Shown in pieces: positions 1 through 10,400 of a stretch of DNA of 64,000 nt. The notes beneath the pieces were generated by a model, which saw only the letters and a program-made list of their open reading frames with translations, was not told the DNA's origin and made no database searches. The number at the start of each line of letters is the position of its first letter. The stretch's first letter is position 1. The DNA is from Hoylesella buccalis ATCC 35310 (GTDB taxonomy: Bacteria; Bacteroidota; Bacteroidia; Bacteroidales; Bacteroidaceae), in assembly GCF_025151385.1 (NCBI RefSeq), contig NZ_CP102287.1, forward strand, positions 1,302,001-1,366,000, written 5' to 3'. The position numbers and the translations under genes are program-made.

Positions 1-162
1 AGGGTCACGGGTACGATAATAGCGAGTTTCCATAATTCCCATAACGACGGCAAGACCAAGCGTTAATGGAACAAAAAGCCAGTGATAAATGGCTGTTAAA
101 GCAAATTGGGCACGCGACCAGTCGATCGTTTGTGCCGAAATGTCTAATAACAGATTGTGCAT
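1..162 (-). CDS. cydA: Cytochrome bd ubiquinol oxidase subunit I, N-terminal fragment
   Basis: This is the first 54 codons of CydA, the quinol-oxidising subunit of the high-affinity terminal oxidase in the inner membrane; the rest lies beyond the window edge. Translating the minus strand from the ATG at 160-162 gives the family's N-terminal pattern: an [21 protein letters not shown] stretch followed by METRYYR. The conserved histidine in this first helix is a haem-ligand position in the family. A small DUF4492 gene lies 12 bases upstream in the same direction, the usual arrangement in Bacteroidetes. The identification rests on a short but very characteristic stretch. Confidence 0.9.
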   Translation of the reverse strand, partial: MHNLLLDISAQTIDWSRAQFALTAIYHWLFVPLTLGLAVVMGIMETRYYRTRDP

Positions 163-174
163 AATGTAATGTAT

Positions 175-399
175 TTAATGAATGTTTCGTTTAATCATCT
201 CGGTAGATACGAAATCTGCTTCATCGCCTTTTTGCGAGTTCTGTTTGATGAAATCAGGAAAGAAGAATACTTTCAGAATAGCGAACATGATGAAGAGTTT
301 AATCAAAATGACAGTCCATAGTGTTTTACCTACGGTCATGTGCTTAAAGCCATCATAGTACAAATCAAAAGCTCGATAAATAAAGCTGTTTTTATTCAT
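175..399 (-). CDS. DUF4492 family small membrane protein of the cyd operon
   Basis: This is a 74-residue protein beginning MNKNSFIYRAFDLYYDGF, with one hydrophobic helix (about residues 27-48) and a charged C-terminal tail. DUF4492 proteins of this size typically sit directly upstream of cydAB in Bacteroidetes and probably help assemble or stabilise the oxidase; that role is inferred from context. The open frame extends further upstream, but the added residues look unrelated and the family starts at MNKNSF, so the ATG at 397-399 was chosen. It is cotranscribed with cydA after a 12-base gap. Confidence 0.8.
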   Translation of the reverse strand: MNKNSFIYRAFDLYYDGFKHMTVGKTLWTVILIKLFIMFAILKVFFFPDFIKQNSQKGDEADFVSTEMIKRNIH

Positions 400-1199
400 A
401 GTAAAGTAGTTTTCGGGTGTAAAGGTAATAAAATATATGTAAAGTTGTACTTTTTCGTAAAAAAAATTATTCACAACGTTGGAAGAAACAAATTCAAGCC
501 GATATGGATACATGATTTTTCTTGACAACGAGCCTTCAAATCCCGGGCGTATTTGCAAGCAACATACTTTTGGCTGGCAAATACGGCAAGCACGAGCCAC
601 TTTCATACCAAATTGTTACACAAACACTTACACACACATGCACTCCATAACACTTCATCATTTTGGCTTTCAGATGCCAACAGCATAGCTTTTAGGCAGC
701 AATAACAATGCTATTGGCAGTTTATCAGCATGCTTTTAGCCCGTTAAAGCATGCAGATGGCAAGACAAAAGGATGCTTCTGAGCGGACAAAATCAATATT
801 TTTGTGTAAAAATACGTTTTTTCTTCCTAAATTATTGCCTCCTTACATCCGCTGTGCCTATTGATTTTTTCCAGATGAACAGTTTTCAACAGCTGTTTTT
901 GGGGTAAAAAACGATGAAAATATCTGACAAATTCTTCTATTACGTCTCTGCATCACAGCAGTGACACAAGATTGACGCATACCTCTAACTCACCATGCAG
1001 CATCCCCTGAGCGCAGGGGGGTCGCATCACATCCTACAACGAAATACAAAGCTCAAGACCCCCAAAAAGTGCTTTGCAAAGTTTATTTTTATCAAAAAAC
1101 ATTAAAAACAAGCCGAATGGTCATTTGTCTTTTATTTTTTTTTGCCAATCAACATTAAATATATAAATTTGCAAAGACAATTATTAAGTAAAATTACCT
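400..1199. other. Divergent intergenic region, no gene
   Basis: These 800 bases separate the leftward cyd genes from the rightward export operon. Short open frames exist but none resembles a protein. The region holds one good hairpin (9-bp arms GCATGCTTT and AAAGCATGC at 728-736 and 746-754, loop of 9), a weaker one at 1004-1019, and the promoter of the next operon at its right end. The sequence around 655-760 repeats the words GCATGC and AACAGCATAGC several times. No RNA gene was recognised. Confidence 0.6.
1141..1171 (+). promoter_or_regulatory. Bacteroidetes-type promoter of the export operon
   Basis: TTTG at 1141-1144 and TAAATTTG at 1164-1171 are separated by 19 bases, matching the Bacteroidetes consensus TTTG, 19-20 bases, TAnnTTTG. 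The predicted start of transcription is near 1178, about 22 bases before the first gene of the export operon. Confidence 0.75.
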
Positions 1200-2072
1200 A
1201 TGAAAAAAAAGGTAGTCATTCCGATAATCGTTTTCATGCTCCTACTCGTTGCAGGCATTGTATATCTTGCCTACAACCTGAACAAGCAGCAACAGCATAA
1301 CCAGGAGATGCAAGAGTTGGCCGAGCTGGACAAGCAGGAAATGGAAAACGAATATCAACGATTTGCCGATCAATATAGTGAGATGAAGACACAAATCAGC
1401 AACGATTCCATTGTCGCTCAGCTCACCAAAGAACAGGAAAAGACCGAGCGGCTCTTGAACGAGCTGAAGCAAGTAAAGAGCAATGACGCTCGTGAAATTG
1501 CCAGGTTGAAAAAAGAATTGGCCACCGTGCGCGCCGTCCTGCGCAGCTATGTGATGGAAATAGACTCGCTGAACCGGCTCAATCAAAACCTGACCAAGGA
1601 AAATACCCGCATCAAGGGAGAATATGAAGCTGCCAACCGACAAATAGAAGGGTTGAGCACTGAAAAGGCAAACCTGTCGGAGAAGGTGGCCATCGCTGCA
1701 CAATTGGATGCCACAGGCATTAACCTATCCCTTCGTGACAAGCGAGGCAGGGCAACCAAGCGGTTGAAAAAGGCTAAGACCCTGCAAGTGGATTTCAGCA
1801 TTGCGAAAAACGTTACTGCCACCAATGGCATGCGTACGCTGTATGTGCGCATTGTAGCACCTACGGGAAGCGTGCTGGGCGGAGCCGGTACATTCCCATA
1901 CGAGAACAAGAATTTGCAGGCTACTGCAAAAAAAACCGTGGAATACGGCGGTCAGCAAACCAATGTCACAGCCTATTGGAACATAGACCAAGCCATGGTC
2001 TCGGGTACATATCAGGTGAGCATCTTTGCAGAAGGTAACATGATAGGATCACGAAGTTTTACATTAGATTAG
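1200..2072 (+). CDS. Membrane-anchored coiled-coil protein, first gene of the export operon
   Basis: This 290-residue protein has one N-terminal transmembrane helix (about residues 4-25) and then a long, charged coiled coil rich in E, K, Q and L (about 29-165). The C-terminal part (about 175-290) looks like a small beta domain. No named family was recognised. It comes first in an operon with a TolC-type channel, an HlyD-type adaptor and two ABC-2 permeases. Its shape, an inner-membrane anchor with a long periplasmic helix, would suit a structural or assembly role in that envelope-spanning complex, which is inference. The stop lies three bases before the TolC gene. Confidence 0.65.
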   Translation: MKKKVVIPIIVFMLLLVAGIVYLAYNLNKQQQHNQEMQELAELDKQEMENEYQRFADQYSEMKTQISNDSIVAQLTKEQEKTERLLNELKQVKSNDAREIARLKKELATVRAVLRSYVMEIDSLNRLNQNLTKENTRIKGEYEAANRQIEGLSTEKANLSEKVAIAAQLDATGINLSLRDKRGRATKRLKKAKTLQVDFSIAKNVTATNGMRTLYVRIVAPTGSVLGGAGTFPYENKNLQATAKKTVEYGGQQTNVTAYWNIDQAMVSGTYQVSIFAEGNMIGSRSFTLD

Positions 2073-2075
2073 CAG

Positions 2076-3578
2076 TTGAATGAATCGATGATGAACAGAC
2101 TTTATACTACACTGGTTCTGATGGGTACGCTGTTGCCTGTTCATGCGCAAACGACACTGTCGCTTGACAGTTGTCGGGCCATGGCCCTGCGCAACAACAA
2201 GCAGCTGAATGTAGCCAAGCTCCAACAAGACGTCGCCAGAAACATGCGAAAATCCCTGAGAACAAAATATCTGCCGAAAATCGATGCGATGGGTGGATAT
2301 GAATTTGTCAGTAAGGAGATTTCACTTCTCAACGACCAACAGAAAGCTGGATTTGCCAACTTGGGCACCAACATCAGCAACGGCATGGGAGCCAATTTAT
2401 CCACCATGATTGGCGGATTGGTACAACAAGGGGTTCTCTCCCCACAAATGGCACAGCAACTGGGCTCACTGATGGAAAACCTGGGGGCTGCCATCGGCCA
2501 AGCCGGAAATGCCATAGGCAACAGCATCAATGAGGCCTTGAAGACAGACACCCGGCAAGTATGGGCAGGAACGGTGATGGTGAAGCAGCCCATCTACATG
2601 GGAGGAGCCATTATCGCAGCCAACAACATTGCAGACATCAACGAACAGATGGCTGCCAACGGCCTGTCACAACGCACACAGACCACACTTTACGACATCG
2701 ACCACGCCTATTGGCTGGTGGTGTCATTGAGACAAAAGCAAAAACTGGCTAACAGCTATCAAGAACTCGTCAAGAAGCTCAGCTCTGATGTACAGAAGAT
2801 GATAGAGCAAGGTGTAGCCACGCGTGCAGACGGTTTGAAAGTAGACGTGAAAGTGAACGAGGCTGACATGCAGGTGACACAGGCCGAAAACGGAGTTGCC
2901 CTCGCCAAGATGTTGCTTTGCCAATTGTGTGGGCTACCCTTGGAAGAGAACATTCAATTGGCTGACGAAAATGCCGAGTTGCTGTCCCCAGGAGTGAACA
3001 GTGAGGCCAATCAGGCGATTGACATCACCACTACCCGCCCGGAATTGCGCTTACTGCAAAACGCCGTTGACATCAGCAAACAGAACACTCGGCTCATCCG
3101 GGCAGCCTACCTGCCACATGTAGCACTTACAGGTGGTTATTTCATCTCAAATCCAAATATGTTCAATGGCTTCCAGCGAAAGTTCTCGGGTGCATGGAAT
3201 GTGGGAGTCATTGTTCAGGTGCCGGTGTGGAACTGGTTTGAGGGTGCCTATAAAGTGCGTGCCACCAAGACGGCCACCAGCATCGCCGAGCTCACCATGA
3301 GCGACGCACAAGAAAAGATAGAACTGCAAATCGCACAAAGCAGATTCAAGGTGAAAGAAGCTAACAAAAAGTTGGCTATGGCCATGAAGAGCGTGTCAAG
3401 TGCAGAAGAAAACCTGCGCAGTGCTAATCTGGGATTCAAAGAAGGTGTCATGGAATCGACGGATGTCATGGCTGCGCAAACAGCATGGCAGAAAGCTCAA
3501 AGTCAAAAAATAGAAGCAGAAGTAGAAGTTAAATTAGCCCAAGTAAACCTCAACAAGGCGCTTGGCATCTTACAATAA
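2076..3578 (+). CDS. TolC-family outer-membrane efflux channel
   Basis: The 500-residue product has a cleavable signal peptide ending at VHAQ and the start of an outer-membrane efflux domain, LSLDSCRAMALRNNKQL, typical of TolC-family proteins in Bacteroidetes. Two long helical repeats follow; the second contains the family-typical ending with LGFKEGVMESTDVMAAQ. A glycine- and methionine-rich insertion is present at about residues 85-165. The protein should form the trimeric outer-membrane duct of a tripartite exporter. The next gene begins 8 bases after the stop and encodes the adaptor. An alternative start, the second or third methionine, would shorten it by four or five residues. Confidence 0.9.
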   Translation: MNESMMNRLYTTLVLMGTLLPVHAQTTLSLDSCRAMALRNNKQLNVAKLQQDVARNMRKSLRTKYLPKIDAMGGYEFVSKEISLLNDQQKAGFANLGTNISNGMGANLSTMIGGLVQQGVLSPQMAQQLGSLMENLGAAIGQAGNAIGNSINEALKTDTRQVWAGTVMVKQPIYMGGAIIAANNIADINEQMAANGLSQRTQTTLYDIDHAYWLVVSLRQKQKLANSYQELVKKLSSDVQKMIEQGVATRADGLKVDVKVNEADMQVTQAENGVALAKMLLCQLCGLPLEENIQLADENAELLSPGVNSEANQAIDITTTRPELRLLQNAVDISKQNTRLIRAAYLPHVALTGGYFISNPNMFNGFQRKFSGAWNVGVIVQVPVWNWFEGAYKVRATKTATSIAELTMSDAQEKIELQIAQSRFKVKEANKKLAMAMKSVSSAEENLRSANLGFKEGVMESTDVMAAQTAWQKAQSQKIEAEVEVKLAQVNLNKALGILQ

Positions 3579-3586
3579 TAAATATC

Positions 3587-4576
3587 ATGTCGGCAAAATC
3601 ACAACACAACAACATTTTACTGGCGATCATTGGATTCGCTACAGTTGTCATTCTCGTGGCCATCATCGGTTTTTTCACGTTAGGAAAGAAGCCAGAGATT
3701 GTTCAAGGCGAAATTGAAGTGTCTGAATACCGCGTTTCAAGCAAACTGCCTGGTCGTATCTTGGAGTTAAGAGTCAAGGAAGGTGATTACGTCCGGGTGG
3801 GCGATACGCTGGCCATCCTGGAGGCTCCCGAGGTAAATGCCCAGGAAAAGGCAGCAGCTGCCCAACAACAGGCTGCCGCCGCCATGAGCGACATGGCAGA
3901 CAAAGGAGCCAGAAAAGAACAGATTCAAGCTGCTTATCAATTGTGGCAACAGGCATTAGCGGCGGCAGATATCGCCCAGAAATCGTACGAACGCGTGCAA
4001 AACCTTTTTGACCAAGGGGTGATGAGTGCTCAAAAGCGCGACGAAGCCTTTGCTGGCTACAAGGCACGCGAAGCACAAGTGAAGGCGGCCAAGAGCCAAT
4101 ATGACATGGCCAAGAACGGTGCTCGCGAAGAAGAGAAACGCGCTGCGAAGAAACAGGCTCAAGCAGCTGAGGGAGCCGCCAATGTGGTTCGATCGCTATT
4201 GAGAGAGACCGTTCAGATATCCAACGTAGAAGGTGAAGTCAGCAGCGTATATCCTAAGGAAGGCGAACTGGTGGGTACAGGATCGCCCATCATGAGCATT
4301 TCCATCATGAAAGACCTTTGGGGAACCTTCAACATCCGCGAAGACCAACTCAATGGCATGAAGGTGGGTGATACTTTCAAGGCTTACGCACCCGCTTTCA
4401 ACAAAGAGATCAACATGAAAGTGTTCTACATCAAGGACCAAGGGTCATACGCTGTTTGGAAAGCCACCAAGACCAATGGGCAATATGACTTGAAAACATT
4501 TGAGGTAAAAGCACGTCCTACCCAAAAATTCGAGGGTCTTCGTCCAGGAATGTCGCTCGTCATCAAGGAGTCATAA
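3587..4576 (+). CDS. HlyD/EmrA-family periplasmic adaptor (membrane fusion protein)
   Basis: This 329-residue adaptor has an N-terminal transmembrane anchor (about residues 10-32). A split biotinyl-lipoyl domain follows, with the first half at VSSKLPGRILELRVKEGDYVRVGD and the second half after the coiled coil at about 205-235. The alanine- and glutamine-rich hairpin lies at about 85-200, and a beta-barrel region follows. It should link the inner-membrane permeases to the TolC channel. It sits between them in the operon, 8 bases after tolC. A gap of 133 bases separates it from the first permease, with no obvious terminator in it. Confidence 0.9.
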   Translation: MSAKSQHNNILLAIIGFATVVILVAIIGFFTLGKKPEIVQGEIEVSEYRVSSKLPGRILELRVKEGDYVRVGDTLAILEAPEVNAQEKAAAAQQQAAAAMSDMADKGARKEQIQAAYQLWQQALAAADIAQKSYERVQNLFDQGVMSAQKRDEAFAGYKAREAQVKAAKSQYDMAKNGAREEEKRAAKKQAQAAEGAANVVRSLLRETVQISNVEGEVSSVYPKEGELVGTGSPIMSISIMKDLWGTFNIREDQLNGMKVGDTFKAYAPAFNKEINMKVFYIKDQGSYAVWKATKTNGQYDLKTFEVKARPTQKFEGLRPGMSLVIKES

Positions 4577-4709
4577 GCGAGGTTTTCAGAATTGTGTAGA
4601 TGTTGGTTCCAGTTCATTGCAGCTGAATCAGGTCTGCAAGAGAATCACGACACCTTCCCATGGTTCATCACCACAACTGTCCATCACATAGGATTCATCA
4701 CGTAGATAC

Positions 4710-5873
4710 ATGTTAAAAAAAATAATACAGATTGCCTTTCGCGAATGTGGAATATTGCTACATAATCCCATCTATGGATTCTGCATGGTGATATTCCCCA
4801 TCCTGGTCATCATCTTTTTTACATCCTTGATGAACGAAGGCCAACCCGTGAAGATGCCTGTCGGCGTGGTTGACTTGGACAACACGACCACCTCGCGCAA
4901 GCTGATTCGCAATCTTGACTCCTACCAGATGAGCCATGTCGTGGCACATTATTCCAACATGAACGATGCCCGGCAGGCTATCCAGCGCAACGAGATTTAT
5001 GCTTTTCTGCTCATTCCGAAAGGCATGACAAGCGACCTCACCAGTGCACGCCAACCAAAAATCTCTTTTTATTACAGTAGTGTGTCACTCGTAGCTGGCT
5101 CTACGCTGTACAAGGATTTGAAAACCATTACGACGCTCGGTTCGGCAGGAGTTGCTTCCGCTAAACTAACAGCCATGGGGAAGACCAATGACGAGGTTAG
5201 AACCTTCTTACAGCCCATCGCCATCGACCTGCACATGATCAACAATCCATTGGCCAACTACAATGTTTACCTTTCCACGACCATGATTCCAGGCGTATTG
5301 CTCATCTTCATGTTTCTTATCTCTGCCTATTCCATTGGTACGGAACTCAAGTTCAAAGAATCAAAGAAGTGGCTGGCCATGGCTGACAACAACATCTATG
5401 TGGCCATGGCAGGAAAGATGCTGCCGCAAACCATCATCTTCCTAACCATCTTCTACGCCTTTGAAATTTATATCTACTATGTGCTGGGCTTTCCACACCC
5501 AGGCGGTCTCTTTCCCATCTTGTTGCTCGGACTGCTCACGGTACTGGCAGGACAAGGCTTTGGCATCTTCGCTTTTGGTCTGGTACCCTCACTGCGCATG
5601 TCCATGAGTGTATGCTCACTATGGGCCGTTCTGGGCTTTACGACCAGCGGCGCCACATATCCGGTGTTTTCCATGAGCCCGATGATTGAGGCGATGGCAC
5701 AACTATTCCCTCTCAGGCACTACTACATGATTTACCAACAGTGCATCTTCAACGGCTTCCCGCTGACAGACGCTTGGCTCAATCTCCTGGCACTGTGCAC
5801 CTTCATCATACTGCCGATATTCACCCTGCGCAACATCAAGCGAGCCATGCTCACCTATGTATATATACCTTAA
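4710..5873 (+). CDS. ABC-2 type transporter permease, first of two
   Basis: This 387-residue inner-membrane protein has one N-terminal helix (about 20-42), a large extracytoplasmic domain (about 45-190) and five or six C-terminal helices, the layout of YhhJ/YbhS-type ABC-2 permeases. The phrase MPVGVVDLDNTTTSRKL after the first helix is typical of the family. It should form a heterodimer with the next gene product and work with the upstream HlyD and TolC proteins. Neither it nor its neighbours contains a Walker motif, so the ATPase must come from elsewhere or the system works unusually. Confidence 0.85.
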   Translation: MLKKIIQIAFRECGILLHNPIYGFCMVIFPILVIIFFTSLMNEGQPVKMPVGVVDLDNTTTSRKLIRNLDSYQMSHVVAHYSNMNDARQAIQRNEIYAFLLIPKGMTSDLTSARQPKISFYYSSVSLVAGSTLYKDLKTITTLGSAGVASAKLTAMGKTNDEVRTFLQPIAIDLHMINNPLANYNVYLSTTMIPGVLLIFMFLISAYSIGTELKFKESKKWLAMADNNIYVAMAGKMLPQTIIFLTIFYAFEIYIYYVLGFPHPGGLFPILLLGLLTVLAGQGFGIFAFGLVPSLRMSMSVCSLWAVLGFTTSGATYPVFSMSPMIEAMAQLFPLRHYYMIYQQCIFNGFPLTDAWLNLLALCTFIILPIFTLRNIKRAMLTYVYIP

Positions 5874-5932
5874 CAGGACGTAAGATAAACTAAGCAACTC
5901 AATAGAAGTTTAAAGACAAGAAACAAGCAAAC

Positions 5933-7213
5933 ATGAACGAAAGTTTCTTCCAGAGAATCAAAGAAGGCATCCAGGATATGTGTTATATCTGGGTCAAGGA
6001 GATACGCTCTTCCGTGACCGATGAAGGCGTGCTGATTTTTTGCATCTTGGTGCCACTTCTCTATCCTCTTGTCTATTCCTGGGCTTACACGAACGAAGTG
6101 ACACGCGAAGTGCCGGTTGCTGTTGTTGACTTCTCCAAATCACAACTTAGCCGTCAGTTCATTCGTTCGGTAGACGCTTCGCCCGGCACCGACGTGACTT
6201 ACCATGTCAACAGCTTAAACGAAGCACGTGAACTGGTAGCTCGACAAAAAGTTCACGGCATCCTGTATTTTCCCGCTGACTTCTCAAACAAACTATACCG
6301 AGGGCAGCAATCCCACGTCAGCCTTTACTGCGACATGAGCCTGATGCTCACCTATAAAGCCATTTATCAAAGTACACAGGAGGTGGCCAGCATGCTGAAC
6401 ACCGAGCTGCAGCTGCAACAGGCGGGCGGATACACCAACCGAGATGATGAGATTGCAGCACAACCTCTGGCCGTGGACGATGTTCAAATATTCAATTCGA
6501 CGGGCGGATACGGCAATGCGCTCATCCCCGGCGTGCTGATGATGATCATGCAGCAGACGCTGTTGTTGGGCATCGGTCTGGCTGCAGGAACGGCCAGAGA
6601 GAACAATCGCTACAAAGACCTTGTACCCATCAGCCGACATTACAATGGCATATTCCGCATCGTCATGGGCAAATCTATGGCCTACTTCATGCTCTATGCA
6701 GTCATCGGAGCTTACCTGTCATTGATAGTGCCCAGGCTTTTCGGCTTTACTACCCTCGCCTCAGGAGCTGCGCTGGTGGGTCTGCTCGTTCCATACATCC
6801 TGGCTTGCATCTTCTTCGGTATGGCCTTGTCGTGTATGGTCCGCTATCGCGAGAACGTCATCCTGCTGGTTGTCTTCACATCCATTCCCTTAATATTCAT
6901 GACAGGCGTTTCATGGCCCCAAAATAACATACCTGGAATATGGCAAGGTGTGGCCTATCTTTTCCCATCTACCTTCGGCGTTAGAGGATTCTTGCGCATC
7001 AATGGCATGGGAGCCACGCTGGCTGACATCAAAACAGAATACCAAGTTTTATGGGTGCAGGTACTGGCCTATTTCCTACTCACTTGTTTGGTTTACCGCT
7101 ATCAAATCATCCATACTCGTCGTCATGCCTTGGAACGCATCGCACGGTTGAAACAAAAAGCAAAGGAAGCGATAGAGAGAAAGGAAAGACTGGCCAGCGA
7201 AAAATCCGAATAA
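5933..7213 (+). CDS. ABC-2 type transporter permease, second of two
   Basis: This 426-residue paralogue of the preceding permease has an N-terminal helix (about 32-55), the motif VPVAVVDFSKSQLSRQFI, a periplasmic domain to about residue 200 and a six-helix membrane part. It ends in a highly charged lysine- and glutamate-rich cytoplasmic tail of about 30 residues. It is the last gene of the export operon. The substrate cannot be told from sequence; homologous systems export drugs or envelope components. Confidence 0.85.
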   Translation: MNESFFQRIKEGIQDMCYIWVKEIRSSVTDEGVLIFCILVPLLYPLVYSWAYTNEVTREVPVAVVDFSKSQLSRQFIRSVDASPGTDVTYHVNSLNEARELVARQKVHGILYFPADFSNKLYRGQQSHVSLYCDMSLMLTYKAIYQSTQEVASMLNTELQLQQAGGYTNRDDEIAAQPLAVDDVQIFNSTGGYGNALIPGVLMMIMQQTLLLGIGLAAGTARENNRYKDLVPISRHYNGIFRIVMGKSMAYFMLYAVIGAYLSLIVPRLFGFTTLASGAALVGLLVPYILACIFFGMALSCMVRYRENVILLVVFTSIPLIFMTGVSWPQNNIPGIWQGVAYLFPSTFGVRGFLRINGMGATLADIKTEYQVLWVQVLAYFLLTCLVYRYQIIHTRRHALERIARLKQKAKEAIERKERLASEKSE

Positions 7214-7317
7214 AGGTAAAAGGTTCATCATCGGGCATCCGTATCCTCCAATCATTTCACAAATGCCGATGTCACATTTTTTAAGTCTTTCACCCCACTG
7301 TTTTAATTGTTTTTGCG

Positions 7318-7325
7318 TACCTTTG
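7318..7325 (+). promoter_or_regulatory. Promoter -7 element upstream of the DUF2723 gene
   Basis: TACCTTTG matches the Bacteroidetes -7 element exactly. No clean TTTG lies 19-20 bases upstream; the nearest is a CTG at 7298-7300. Transcription would start near 7332 and give a leader of about 110 bases. Confidence 0.5.
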
Positions 7326-7441
7326 CAAAATATAGGTTGTTACGTTGACCATCAACGAGTTTTTTGCTTACAAATAGCATAACAAGCAAAGAAAGGACAG
7401 CCTATCAATAGGATGCAAAATTATTATTCATCATTATATCA

Positions 7442-10400
7442 ATGAAACAATTCAGATTAGTAGATAATGTGGTTGGATGGGTTGCCTTCCTCGTGGCTGC
7501 CATCACCTACTGTCTTACTGTAGAGCCGACAGCCAGCTTCTGGGACTGTCCAGAGTTCATCACCACAGGTTACAAACTGGAAGTAGGGCATCCGCCGGGG
7601 GCACCATTCTTCATGCTTACGGCCAATCTCTTCACGCAGTTTGTGAGTGATCCGTCTAAGGTGGCCCTCATGGTCAACATCATGAGTGCGTTGCTGAGTG
7701 CCGTCACGGTACTGTTCCTGTTCTGGACTATTACACACCTCACGCGCAAGCTTATCCTGAAAGACTGGGACAGTCTGTCACTGGGAAAACTCATCGCCAT
7801 CGAGGCATCAGGCATGGTGGGCGCACTGATCTACTGTTTCAGCGACACGGCGTGGTTCTCGGCTGTCGAGGGCGAGGTGTATGCCTACTCATCGGCATTC
7901 ACGGCTGTTGTATTCTGGCTCATCTTGAAATGGGAAGACCACGCTGACGAACCCCACAGCGACCGTTGGCTGCTGCTCATCGCCTACATGACGGGGCTAT
8001 CCATCGGCGTACACCTGCTCAACCTGCTGTGTATCCCGGCCATTGTGTTGGTGTTTGTGTACCGCAAGTTCCCCGACATCGAGGTCAAGGGCTCACTTAT
8101 TGCCCTGCTTGGCTCGTTTGTCATAGTGGCCGGCGTGCTGTACGGACTCATCCCGGGCATCATCACTGTGGGCGGATGGTTCGAGCTTTTCTTCGTTAAC
8201 ACACTCGGCATGCCGTTCAACACGGGTACCATCGTGTACATCCTATTGCTGGTTAGCACTGTGGTGTGGGCCATCTACGAGAGCTATGTGGGACGAAGCA
8301 ACCGCCGCATGAATATTGCTTTCATGCTGTCGGTGGCCATGTTGGGCATCCCGTTCTACGGTTATGGCTGGAGTGCGGTGTGCATCGGCGTGGTAGTGTT
8401 GGCCCTGCTGTGGTTCGTACTCAACTATACAAACAAGGTTGAGAAGAAGCGAGTGCCGCTCATCAGCGCGCGCATTAAGAACACTGTGCTGCTGGGACTG
8501 CTGATGCTCATGATAGGTTACTCGAGCTATGCACTCATTGTGATACGCTCGGCGGCCAACCCTCCGATGGATCAGAACTCACCCGAGGACATTTTCACAT
8601 TAGGTAAATACTTGAGTAGAGACCAATATGGCTACCGTCCGCTCTTCTACGGACAGGCTTATACTTCCCAAGTAAAGCTTGATGTACAGGGCAACCAATG
8701 CATTCCCAGTATGACCGAGGGAGAACCCATATACGCACAGAAGGAAAAAGCAAGTAAGGACGAGAAGGACTCATACTTTGTTGTGACGCACAACTCCAAA
8801 TACATCTACGCACAGAACATGCTCTTCCCGCGCATGTACTCGTCAGACCACGCCACGGCCTACGAGAGTTGGATGGGCGGCGTGGATGGCACACAGGTGC
8901 CATACGACCGCTGTGGTGAAAACATCATGGTGAAGGTGCCAACGCAATGGGAGAACCTGCGTTTCTTCTTGAGCTACCAGTGCAACTTTATGTACTGGCG
9001 CTACTTCATGTGGAACTTCGCTGGTCGCCAGAATGGCATACAGGGCAACGGCGAACTGGAGCACGGCAACTGGATCTCGGGCATCCCGCTGATTGACAAT
9101 CCACGACTGGGCGACCAGAGCAAGCTGCCCGACGAGCTGAAAAACGACAAGGGACACAACGTGTACTACATGCTACCGCTGCTGCTGGGACTCATCGGAC
9201 TGTTCTGGCAGGCATGGCGTGGCAAGCGAGGCATCCGTCAGTTCTGGGTGGTATTCTTCCTGTTCTTTATGACAGGATTGGCTATCGTGATCTATCTGAA
9301 CCAGACTCCGTTGCAGCCTCGCGAACGTGACTACGCCTATGCGGGATCGTTCTACGCCTTCGCCATCTGGTGTGGCATCGGCGTGGCAGCCATCATCGAC
9401 CTGCTGAAGAAGTATCTCAAGCTCAACGAAACGGTATTGGCTGCCATAGCAGGCATAGCCTGTTTGCTGGTACCAGTGCAGATGGCCAGTCAGAATTGGG
9501 ACGATCATGACAGAAGTGGGCGATACACCTGCCGAGACTTCGGGCAGAACTACCTGATGACCTTGCAGGATAAAGGCTACCCAATACTCTTCACCAACGG
9601 CGACAACGACACCTTCCCACTTTGGTACAACCAAGATGTGGAGGGCGTACGAACCGACGCCAGGGTATGTAACCTGAGCTATCTGCAGACCGACTGGTAC
9701 ATTGATCAGATGAAGCGGCCTGCCTACGACTCGCCATCTGTACCTATCAGCTGGCCAAGATTAGACTATTGCTCGGGAACCAACGAGGCTGTGCCCATTC
9801 AGAGCGAGTGGAAGAAAGAGTTGGAGCAATACTACAGGGACTATCCCGAAGAGGCCAGGAAGCAATTCGGCGATGAGCCGTTCGAGTTAAAGAACATCAT
9901 CAAATACTGGATGCGGTCGAAAGACGAAGACAGACACGTCATCCCAACCGACACGGTATATGTGACCATCGACAAAGAGGCCGTGAGGAAGAGCGGTATG
10001 ATGATGGCTTCCGACACTATTCCTGACAAGATGATTATCTCTTTAGTTGGCAAACGTGCGCTGCATAAAGGCGAAATGATGATGCTGGAGATGATTGCTG
10101 AATGCGGATGGACACGACCTATCTACGTCGCCACGACCGTTGCCGCCAGATACTACATGAACCTGGGCGACAACTTCGTGAGCGAAGGACTGGTGAATCG
10201 TATCACACCTTTCACCACTAACAAGCCCGGCGTGAAGAACTTCGACACCGAAAAGGCCTACAACAACCTCATGAATCGTTACAAGTACGGCGGACTGGAG
10301 AAGAAAGGCCTCTACATCGACGAAACCACCATGGGCATGTGCGTGACACACCGACGCCTATTCGCACAGCTGGCCACAGAACTACTCAAGGAAGGCAAGA

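Noticed and set aside
175..606. 143-residue reading of the DUF4492 frame
   Set aside because: The extra N-terminal 69 residues have no family resemblance and run through an AT-rich leader.
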